A stretch of 64,000 nt of DNA from Amblyornis subalaris (lineage: Eukaryota > Chordata > Aves > Passeriformes > Ptilonorhynchidae), in the NCBI GenBank assembly GCA_018881555.1, contig JACAXG010000007.1, positions 62,001 to 126,000 of the forward strand. Reading direction: 5' to 3'. Below the pieces are notes generated by a model that was not told where the DNA came from, did not search any database, and saw only the letters and a list, made by a program, of their open reading frames with translations. Numbering within the stretch: the stretch's first letter is position 1; each line of letters opens with the position of its first letter. A program made the position numbers and the translations under genes. Below are positions 37,601 to 48,080 of the stretch, one piece after another.

Positions 37601-40600
37601 CATGTTGAATATGCAAAGAGATAACGATATCTTGGGAATGAATGTACCCACATAAAAGATAAACACGGAAAAAGAGGAAAAGAGAGCTGACTGAAGGAGT
37701 TTTTAGCAGCAAGGGACTGTAGTGAATAGCTGAAAAGATACAATGATAAAATGGCAACAGTTAACTTTAGTCTTGCACTGGTAACTGTGGTTCACCATCA
37801 GACAAAAAAAAAAGCAGATAAAAAACCTGAGTCTTGTTAAACTTTAAAAGTGTAAAGAGATGTAAAGCATTAAAAATTATTGCCTTGGTCTTATACACGT
37901 ATCACTTTCTACAGAGTTTAGCCAGTGCCTTTACATCAAAGAGAGCTGGAATGAAGCCTGCTGTCTGGCAGCCTGGTGTCTGACTGAGCTTTAGTTCCCC
38001 ATGGATTTATACAAGTGCTACAGCCCAGATCTGGGGTGGCATGGTCTGGTTGCCAATCATCAGTTTATCTTTTAGGGTATCTTTTAGCAATGATGGAAAC
38101 TCAAAGGCCTGGGCTTGAGCAGAAACTCAGAAGTCCCTTGCACACACGAGCTGTCAAGCACAGCTGAGGATATAAATCTGGAATTCCTTCCAGAGGATCT
38201 TGCATGACTGATGTTTCTAATGCTGAGCACCAGAAGGGCAGAGTTACAAAAATGCACACAAGACGTAATGTTAACTACAGTTGATTTAGCATAGAAAATT
38301 ATCAGAATGGCAGCTAACACAAAGGTTTGGAAAGAAGAGTTTATAATCTCTAAATGGAATGTGAAACTGCTGTACAGGGGGAGGATTCTATCCCAATTGT
38401 AGCCCTTGCAAGCTCTCCCCCGTACTCTAAGTCTATTTATATCTGATTTATCTGGAGAGAAAAAAATATTAAGGAAAAAAAACCCCAAAACTCACTAGTG
38501 AGCTAATGAGGACTTTTGTACAGAATGACTTTAAAGTTTTCCAACTTGCTGCACTCTTTGACATGATTTATGGATTCCCCTGCTGTTTAGCTTCAGTACA
38601 CCACAAGGAACCAGGCTTCCAAACTAACTAGATCCCATGTGTTTGTGACATACATAGACAACAGTTTCTTGAGGATGTTCTTTCCTTGTTCAATTTCCCA
38701 AGTCACTAAACCTGGACCACATACTACTGAGATGCAGTCAGTACAATTTTCTTACTGAAAGAACACAGTTCTTTTATCAGTTTGCACAACTATTTTCATT
38801 TTTTTGTGGAGAATATTAAGGATAGTAAACAGTAAGTCCTACACACTCACAGGATAATATGAACAATTTTGATTGGAAATAGTATATATTTTTCTAGCCA
38901 GCTTTGGAAGAATCAGCACTGACTCAGGTCCAGTTACAAGCAGACTTGTTGGAAGCATTTTCTTTTCAGCAACAATATTAGTCATCTGAAAATGTGTGTG
39001 GGTGTCCATGCACTTACATCTTTCTATACTTCGGAAAGGAACTCTCCATGATAGATGTAAGCAGCAACAAGCAGGCAAAAATGTCAATGAATATCTTTAT
39101 CACCAGGGTAAACCAGCTATTCGAGACCAGGGAGATCCCAGTGTGTTCCCTGATAAGGGAACAACATAGGATGGGCAGCACTGCTAAGACCATTCACTGT
39201 AATTATACAACATTAAAGTTGTTCAATACTTAATCTGTTTACCTTAAGAACACACCACAAAAGAAGGTATTTGAGAGCAAAATCTAGTCTGAGGGAAAAA
39301 TAACTCGTATTGCCATTAAGTAAAAACAACAATCCAACCTGTTTAAAACAGTCAATACAGGCTCACCTAAAAGGTGATATCCACAGTCTGCAGAAAAAGG
39401 AATAACTGTAAAAACGATCTCTTAAATCTGTTTTACTTTGAGAGTCCAGGATATGAGGAAATTCATATTAATAACATCCTTTGTAAAAAAAGAAAAGATA
39501 CAGACCATGAGGCACATGGGATTGCAGTGATTCTAAGTTTATATTCTAGGAGAATGCTCTCCAAAGACTCTTTGAACATTTCCTTGCTTGGCTTTTGTAC
39601 AGTAAGTATGCTGTGAGATTTCAGGCTGACCTTTAGCTTTTGGAAATCCCTGAGTCTGTGCTCGCTGAACAAGCCTGCACATTTCAGCTAAACAGAAGAA
39701 GGAAAAACAGTGAGGAATGTTTTGTTATGGGATAGACTAATTTCTTTTAAACAAAGGAAACACTGCTGATTCAACAACATATAGCTACAGATGTATTAAG
39801 TGGAAAGTAAGAGAAATGTTTGATCTGGCCAGCAAAATTTAAATAAGGGAGACATTTTTCTACAGATGGTTGACACTGGTTGCGATTACATAGAGGGGAA
39901 GTGGAAAGATATTTCTTTTGCCCTGCCTTTTCCTGGTTTCTTTGTAGATAGCCTCCAGAGGCAATGCCTTTTCCAGCTGCATGTCAAATCCAGTGTATTA
40001 TCCTTTATGAGGGAATGGAGTAGGTGGTCTCATTTACTTGTTGGGTGCAATCTACTGTGGAGGAGCACATAATATGCAAGCAAAGTGTCTGTAGGATCAT
40101 CATCATGGTTGCCAAGCTCCCTGCTGGAACTGCCCTTGGAACTCATTTCTCTCAGGCTGTACAGTGAGATAGAAAGAGATAACACACAGGTCTTTTGCCC
40201 TTTGATCATCTCCTTATCTTCAGGGAGATGTGTACCAATGCCCTAATCAATATCCATCTAATCTAAGCTGCTTCTCAGTAAAAAAAATCCAGGCCACAGC
40301 TAACAGTTGTTTTATGAAGAGTGAGCAAACTCAATCCTCTTTGGAGTTCTCACAAGTCCACTTAAAACACTACTAAAATTAGAGTTTTGTCCTTTTTAAT
40401 TCATTACAACCTCAACAGCTTAGGCTGAGATAATGCCAGTGGTTTCCAGGCCCACTTTTCCCAGTAGACTGCTTTAATGGACTTTTATACTGGGAAAAAT
40501 AACTAATGTCTTGTTTGTTCTCATATCTGACTGGGAGCAGCAGAGTTCCAAGAGAAATACAAGAGTTACTTGTTTATGTTAAGATAAAGCCCTGATGTAA

Positions 40601-42250
40601 GATGTCATCTCATTTATGATTTCTCCCATAAATTCAGTACACTCAGAAACAGATGCTTCTTATTCAGAGTGATTAATTGTAAGAAAACTTCTTAATATGT
40701 GGGTTTAAGGTTTCTCACTTCATTTCATTTGAGTGTGAAAACAGATGGGAATGAGGTGCAGAGAACAAATATTGTTCCAGAAGAAAATGGAATAATTTTT
40801 CACTTCACAACCTGTAGTACTCTCAGCTCTTCTAAGCACAATACTTTAGGGTAGTCAAAACTGGCTTGAACTTCTCATATTTCCTTTGGACATTACTGAA
40901 ATAATTTATAATTAAAAATTATTAATGCTTTTAATGGAAAAGTTGAGCTACAAAAATATGAGAAGCAGGGGTATAGAAGAAAGAAGTCTGAGGGCCTTAA
41001 CAGTAACAGAAATAGCAAGCTCCAGTGCCTTGTGTGTGTATATTCAACTTAGTTGGTGATTTTCTTATCTTCCCCAGCATGTGAATTTGAGCAGATGAAC
41101 CATATAAAGGCCATGTAATCCATACAGCATAGCATACTTCCAGGTATTCCCTCTTTTTGTAATGTACCATAAAGCTAGGAATAATTCAGAATAATCATCA
41201 ACCAAGGGGATTCTCTGATAAGAATAGGTTAAATAGAGCCTTCTGAAAGTGACATCACTGAATGCAAAGCTACTATCACATCCAGAGGGAGAGAAGAAAT
41301 TGATTACGAAGGAAATAGAAAACAAAAAACAAACTGCTGTCAGAATTGGCCACGAAAAAGAGTTTCCACTCCACTACATTTTTAGGTGTATCTTCAAGTG
41401 TTGGTAGTTGCAGGTTTTTTGTATCATGTTTGAAATTGTAGGGAAAGAATTTATCATTTCGTGGTCCACACGTATCTGTACGTACTTGAGGAGCAGTACC
41501 TAACATTCCTGTATTTACTGCTCAGAGCTGAAGGTATAGTTTATAGATATTCAATTACTACCTACAAGTCATTAGTCTTTCAGAAAATCTCATGCCATTT
41601 TGGTACTAGACAGCTGAACTAGGAAGCCAGCACTGCTGTTGTGACACAGTGCTTCTCAGAGCAAGTCTAGATGCAGTAATGGATCGAGAGAATAGACAGC
41701 AGTGCTAAATCAAATAGTTAATTACCTTACATTACCTATGCCAGGGATCCTTTTGGTTTCTTACCTCTCACTGCATCAATGCAGCAACAACAAAAGACTT
41801 CCCAAAAGCTTTGTGTGTGTGTGTACCTGTTTTCTCCATTCTTGATCTGCTCTTCTGGTGTGCAGGGCCTCTTCAATACAGACGACTCATAATGAAGTAT
41901 TCTCCAAATGCAAGGTGAACAAGCATCTGCAGGGGATTAGGGTGACGTCAAAGTCATTCCAGATTGTCTATATTAGATATGAACTTGGGTCAGGAAAGAA
42001 ATGAAGCATTTGTTCATTCCATCATTCAGACACTTAACTCATCTTAGCCATACTTTGGAAGGTAATTAAATTCCCAATAGCAAAAGTGATCTGAAATCTA
42101 TTTTGTCGGATGAATCTAGATGAAAGGTCTGATAAAGGCTCTGGGAGCTATAAGAGTCTTATTTTCCATAACCAGACCTTGTTACAGTCACCAACAAGTG
42201 GAGTAATATTTTCAAGATGATTGCAGAATCCTCTCTAGCACAGACTGTAG
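34640..42250. other. Intron 1 segment, no gene recognised
   Basis: AT-rich sequence with short chance ORFs. An imperfect hairpin lies at 35414-35440 and a short TG run at 41812-41824. No CpG cluster and no confident repeat. Confidence 0.4.
35414..35440. repeat. Imperfect hairpin, 7-bp outer stem extended by bulged CA/TG pairing
   Basis: AGAGCAC pairs with GTGCTCT, and the inner CACACA and TGTGT can extend the stem with small bulges around a short loop. Short and possibly chance. Confidence 0.5.
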
Positions 42251-42261
42251 CTTCCTGCCTT

Positions 42262-42310
42262 GACCCCAAAAGAATGGGAGAGATCATATAGTACAATCTC
42301 TTCTGTGGCT
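42262..42310 (-). repeat. Possible CR1 3'-tip remnant
   Basis: AGAATGGGAGAGATCATATA followed by GTACAATCTC resembles the 3' end of CR1 elements read on the complementary strand, where GGGA-x-x-GATCATCTAGTCCAA-like sequence is common. It lies about 550 bases from the better LINE match and in the same orientation, so it could be the same element with unrecognised sequence between, or a separate insertion. Confidence 0.3.
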
Positions 42311-42867
42311 GCTGCCCTCTTGTGTAAGGTCAGCCTGGACCTTAAGGAGTCTCAATTCTGTGCTAAGTTATTCTAGAAAGGAATGCATTTATCTTCTATT
42401 ATGCTATTTTTTTCAGACACAGAGGTAAAGTAGCTCTGTGTTTTCAAGTATTCATGTTGTAGACACTCTTTCTCTCAAAAATATGTCTAAGATGAACCAA
42501 GGCTGTTTGGGGTACAATTCAAGACAGATTTGTATGGGCCTTTTCAGTTACTGTAGTAACTACAGATTCAGTCAGGTCCCATAGACTGGGCTCCTGGCTG
42601 GTTTTCCCCCTTTCCCATTAGATTATTGAGATGGTTGCTAGCATTGACCATAGATGTGTGTGGGTCTGCTTGAGCCTTGAGAGGTTACTTAGCCCACTGA
42701 TTTTAGCTGAAACCACCTCATATCTACCAACTATGCTGATGATCTCTTGCAATGGGACTTTGTCAAAACCTCAGTCATCATAAATCAGGACTTGTCAGAG
42801 TAAAATTTCACTCAACAGCCACTGGAAACCAGCTTCTAGCCCTGAGGATTAAATGAGCTTAGGCAAT

Positions 42868-43700
42868 TCCTGACAGAAATTTACTTCAACTCTTCTAAAA
42901 TCCTTCAGTGAAGGAGTTTCCAGGACTCCTACCTTGGCAATATCTTTCATTGTCCTCAGAAATACTGAATATGTAAGCCTAAATTTTCTTCGCTGCAAAG
43001 TTGATTTCTTGCTGTTTTAAGGCTACAAGCAAGAACCAACAATTTTACTGCCTTTTTAATAATAGTTTCCTGCTGTGAAGAGGTTAAGTCCTCCCTCCCA
43101 TCTCTATACTCGTGTTTGTGGGTTTTTTCTAAAAGAGAAAGACCGAATACAGTAAATTCCTCCCCAGCTTCCTCATAGGTCATGCTTTCTAACTCTTTTA
43201 GCACACTTACTGATCTACCTTGGACCCTTTCCAATTTGCCCACATCTTTCTGAACTTGACAGGGTACTCACAGCGCCAAGTAAAGATGAATAATTACCTC
43301 CCGTGTCCTGCAGATTGAGCTATCCTATTAATATGGCCCAGGATCACATTTCCTCCTTTTCCTAAGGAAAAAAACCTACCACCTACCTCCTGCCCCAGGC
43401 TTCCCTTATAGAACCACACTAAGCAACCCCCAGAACCTTTGTAGCTGAACCGGTGCCCACAAGACACTTCATGATTTATCCATTCCATTTTCCAAGTGGA
43501 ACAGTTTGTGTTACTCTAACGAATTATGGAATTTCACTTTTTCTTTTCAGTTTTCCAGATCACTTTGAATGTGGTTCTTTTATAATGCCAACAATCACAC
43601 CTTGTGGGCTCTTATTAGTCAATTTTATGTGTATATACTCCTGCTTCAGTGAGGGATTAATAAAAAGAAGTAATAAAAGGGGATCTTTTACAAAAGTATA
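42868..43700 (-). repeat. Decayed CR1/L3-like LINE 3' region, sense on minus strand
   Basis: Read on the + strand this is the complement of the conserved 3' half of CR1-family ORF2. Recognisable blocks come in the expected order: TCCTTCAGTGAAGGAGTTTC (about 42900), CTCATAGGTCATGCTTTCTA (about 43173), ACCCTTTCCAATTTGCCCAC (about 43225), ATTACCTCCCGTGTC (about 43294), CCCCCAGAACCTTTG (about 43428), TTTCCAGATCACTTTGAA (about 43552) and AATTTTATGTGTATATACTC (about 43621). An open minus frame at 42956-43243 is a by-product of this element and carries no intact catalytic motif. Divergence and indels show an old insertion. Edges are approximate. Confidence 0.75.
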
Positions 43701-43719
43701 TAACACTGCTTGGATGTAG

Positions 43720-46700
43720 AATGTTACTTTTTAAAAGGAGCTAACCCTGCAAAGCCACACAATAATGATAAATGCCTTCAAAGGCTTGTAAGAAAATTCC
43801 TTCCCTGGTGTCTATAACATTGATAGCTTTCTAATCAAAGATAGAATCTTCTGGCAATAAAGTGTGGTATGTTTTGTGTAAGGAAATACAGAAACTCACA
43901 GGAGATCTGTCATTAATGATAACAGCCAATTTTCCATCCCATGGGGATATTTTGCCACCTAGAGAGATTTGGTGAAAATCTTTCTGTTCTCACATCAAAT
44001 AATATGTCAGAAGACAGAGAAGCACAAAAAATGCTCTATCAGAATGGTCTTAGTGAGGACAAAAGAGGACAAAAAAAAGATAAATATCTCTATCTCAACT
44101 AGATCAAACTTCTGATTTTTACTGTTAATCTGAAGAAACTGTAAAAACATATTAAGAAATGTGAAAATGGTACTGAAGAATTTGCAATACTTTTAATGTG
44201 CAATATGAATGTGCTTACCTCCATCAGCAATTATGTCTTTTAATAAAGCTGCTTGAATATTTCACATCAAATTACTGCTCGAATATTTCACATCAAATTA
44301 CTGCTCTTTGCAAAACTGAGTTTTAAAGTCAGTAGCTTTGGGGAGGAGAGAGTTTTAATGATGGAATGTCCCAAGCTTTCTGGGTTTTTTGATTGATTGG
44401 GTTTTGGTGGTTTGTGGTTTTTTTAACACCCTCAGCCTAACTGAACAGCTCCTAGTGTTCATATTTCACTTCTGTCAAAAAATATTCAGACATGGAAAAT
44501 TATAAGAAACCACCCACTACTGTAGCTGCAGATAATATTTTTTGTGCCCATAGTACTCCTTTCCCCGAGTCTTAATTTTGACCTCATCTCTTTTTTTTTT
44601 TTTTTTCCACTTAGTCCTTGTTTCTCTGCTCCCTTTTGCAACCTACCAAGACAACAACATATGCAGGGTAGCAAACAGGACTCTGGCCTGCAAGTAACAG
44701 TTAGTTACAAAATCATCCTAGTTTACTGAATTGTGCCTGGCGTTGGGTCTATTAAGTAAAGCAAAAAAGCATCGTCATACCTATATATGTAATTTCTTGT
44801 AGTTTACTTTGGGTATATCCTACAGTGGCCATTTCTGATAGGGAATGACTAAGATTGGGATTGTAAAGTAAGAGAATAATAATTTTTCTATGATTAGACA
44901 TTTTAATTTTCCTGACTAGTGCATTCACTGCCCTCTACTGCTTGAGGCAAGCACAGAGCCACCAGGGAACAGATGAACTTCAGCTGTAACACAACTTGAC
45001 TTGGGAAACCTGTAATCAGAAAATAGCAGTCTCACCTGACAAGGAGAATTAAACTTTGTACTGATAGTAAAGCTTTCCATTAAAATAACACAAAATTGCA
45101 GTGAAGGTCTCTGCTATTATCTCATTAAAGTAAAATTATATTATATTGCATTGTACAAAGGGCACAGCATGTGTGTGCACCTAAGCAACAGGAGCAAAAA
45201 AAAACAATAGCAGTAATTATCAAAACAGACAGATCAAATTCCACCACCCTACTTTTAATACATAATCTAGCTTTTCCAAAAAGAGATTTGGGGCTGCTGG
45301 TGGTGATGGACATGATATATAAATCCAGATTTTAAAAGCAGCTTTTGAACTGTGCTTAGTATACAGGGGGATGTTCAACACATCATAGACTGTACTGAAA
45401 AAAGCCCCTGTGAATTGCATATAAATATTTAATGTATTTAAGATGTGGCACAATGTAATGGTACTTAGGCCACGGAGCTCATGGGAAGTATAACAACAGT
45501 AACAGGGGCAGTAACAAGGTGAAAATGGCAAGGATATTTTTATCTCCAGATAGCAGCTGGTGATAACATTATCACACCTATTCCAACAGCATAATTGCAC
45601 ACTGCAAATACGCAAATCCCAATTTAACAGCTTGTTGAGCACTTCTCACTCTATTCAAAATATGCAAAGTAGTGTCACAGGGCAGCTTCAGATGCTCTGG
45701 GGATCACAGTAACTTGCCAAGAGAAACTGATGAGGAAAGAGGCAGCTAACATCAGCCAATTGATAATCCTCAGGAAGTACTCTACACTCAGGCTTGGTTT
45801 CGTGCATTTTTTGTAAAAGTAGATTTCTGATGTATAGTTTTCTTTAAAAGAATGTGACCCCCCCATATTAAAAAGAAAAGAATAGTTGCCATACTTCTAA
45901 AACCCACCAACCTCATAAAGCTAGAGATAGAAGTTAAACTCATCAAAGAATGATTTTAGAAGTGTCAGCTACGTTTTTGTATTCATGCTTTATGATAAAC
46001 CCACACAATTTTTATCAAATTTTTTTCTGTATCACAAGAAAGCAAGAATAGTGGGGTAAAAGGCAAAAAAAAATATCCCACATTCACCTGGTGTTCTTTA
46101 TATTTAATGTTTACATATATAGTTTTAATGACAAACACATATGGTTACATACAACCAGACAATACTTAAAAGTACTTAACAAAAAAATAATTATTTAGCA
46201 TTTCCCCTTCAGTCATTTCTTTTACCCAGTTTGTTTACTTCTTGCTTGGACACTCAGAACAAGTATCACGGCAAATATGTTTCTGAAACAGCTACAGAAA
46301 AAGACTCCGGGAGTAGTAAGATGTTTACAAATATTTTGGAAATCGATGGCTTTTCAAATAAATCTTTATCCTTACCTAAATTCAGGCTTGTATAAACACA
46401 CGCACAATACAGCTGGTTTTTGTAACATTGTGAATTTTGTGCTGAGTTAACCTTCAGCTAGTTAGGCCTGAGGAAACCACTGTACAATCATGACTTACAG
46501 ACTGATGGTGTTTGTTTACAGCACAATGGTGTTGCTTAATCCTATTTGTCTCCTACAACAGCATTTCAGTAAGATGATGATGCTGTTTTTCTTAAAGAAG
46601 AGCTTGGGTTTACTGTATTATTTAAAGAGTTTTCAATATGCAGACTATGTTATTGTCTCACATGACTGGAGACTACTGTGCACAGGAAACAGAAGTGTGC

Positions 46701-47510
46701 TTATCTAGAGGAGCAAGAGAGATAAACATTGGAATAAAGCTAAAGAAAAAAAATTGCAGAGTCAGTTTGTAATGGTATTCATCAACATTTTGAAGTTAAT
46801 ATAAGATAAGAGTTTGCAAATGAAACAGAAATATAAACCAATTTAAATGATAAAATATGTATTCTTGTACTAACCATTTCAGATGATCAATCGATGATGA
46901 CTAGAAGTTCAGGTCTGATGTTGTGTCTTCCTAGTTTTCAGCTCTTTCAACCTTTTTCTTCAACATACCCAGCCAATGTAGCGGGAAAAGCTCAAGTGAT
47001 GCAGGATTATACACCTTGCTCTAAACTAACAAAGAAGAGATCTTACCTCAGCTAAGATTTCCCTTTCTCAGGTCCAAAAGGGAACCTTGGAGCTTATAGT
47101 CCTTTATTATCGCCCTGGACTAGGCATTTGTATATTAATGTATTTGTATTCACATTTTACAAATGGAAATACTATGTAATAATTTATGCCATCATTAAAC
47201 AGGTAGTGTTGATCAAATGGAAGCTTTTATTTATTTAGCAATTACCAGTTCTAATCTCCCTCTGGACATCACCTAACAAAATAAAAAAAAATTCAAGTGC
47301 AGAACACTGAAGCATGAAAGTTTTGGTGAAAATCACACTGAGGAAGTTAATTGAGAATACATTAAGACAAATGACTTACCAGATGTATAGCATTTTAAGA
47401 AATGGTGTTTCAATAGCATAAGACTTTTCAGTTTATTAATAAACATGAGAAAGAAAAAGTTCATTGCCATCTGAATGCACAGCAAGCAAAAGTCAGAATA
47501 AACTACTAAA
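43720..47510. other. Intron 1 segment, no gene recognised
   Basis: Apart from the 26-bp tandem duplication and a T16 run at 44591-44606, this is AT-rich sequence with chance ORFs only. The longest is 140 codons on the minus strand at 45220-45642, with no recognisable domain. Confidence 0.4.
44255..44306. repeat. Exact tandem duplication, two copies of 26 bp
   Basis: GAATATTTCACATCAAATTA followed by CTGCTC occurs twice back to back (44255-44280 and 44281-44306) with no differences. The lack of divergence, in old intronic sequence, points to a recent slippage or duplication event, or to an assembly artefact. Confidence 0.9.
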
Positions 47511-47579
47511 CCAGTTGCTTGTTCGGGAAACAGTGTGAGGATTTGTTTAATCCCAGAAGGAAACTCTCCAGGAACTGTG

Positions 47580-48080
47580 GAAAGACAGCCCGGGATTCCT
47601 GCCTGGAGACAGCTGTCAGGGGATCGAGAGAGGAATGTGCCTTTGCGGCAGGGTACGCCGGCACACTGGAGACATTTGGGAAGGAAGAGAGGATGCCATG
47701 GGGAGATTTCTTGGGGGCTTCCTCAGTGAGACAAGCGGAGGTGCAGAGGCACCTCAGAGGGAAGAGGAAAAAGACAGTTTTGACTCCCGCGACGGGTGAG
47801 GGGCTGCTTTGTGTGGAGCCGCTCCAGGAGGGAACATGATAATACAAAAGGCCTTTAGCAGAACGGTATTGCAGAGTTACGCCACCTTTCTTACGTTTTT
47901 CAGGAACAACCCCTCACGATTCCTGTCCTTCTCTGACGGCGGGTTGGCCCTCAGCGCTCGCCGCCAGGGGGCAGCCGGCGCCGCGAAAAAGCGCGGGAAG
48001 CGGGGACAGCTCCCCCGCCTTCCCCATCCCTCATTTCATTCCCTCAGGAGAAGCCCCTAAACTCCAGCACAGCAAATGCT
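47580..48080. promoter_or_regulatory. Intronic CpG-rich island, possible alternative promoter or boundary
   Basis: The only strongly CpG-rich stretch inside intron 1. I count about fourteen CpGs in 47917-48017 and roughly a dozen more across 47590-47900, while flanking sequence has very few. It includes a CTCF-type motif at 47961-47974 and GCGCGGGAAG at 47991-48000, whose complement resembles an E2F site. Such islands often mark promoters, enhancers or insulators (general knowledge). No transcript start or first exon spliced to SYNPO2 can be read from the sequence. Open frames across it (for example 47519-47839) look like by-products of GC content. Confidence 0.55.
47961..47974 (+). promoter_or_regulatory. 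Strong CTCF-type core motif
   Basis: CCGCCAGGGGGCAG matches the vertebrate CTCF core consensus CCASYAGRKGGCRS at thirteen of fourteen positions; the one difference, G for A at position 3, is a common variant. It sits in the densest CpG part of the island. Occupancy would depend on methylation of its CpG. Confidence 0.65.

Noticed and set aside
42956..43243. 95-codon minus-strand ORF
   Set aside because: Lies wholly within the CR1/L3-like LINE remnant and is a relic of it, not a host gene.
47519..47839. 106-codon + ORF and overlapping minus ORF across the CpG-rich island
   Set aside because: Open frames on both strands over the same GC-richer DNA with no recognised protein. Better explained by low stop-codon density.
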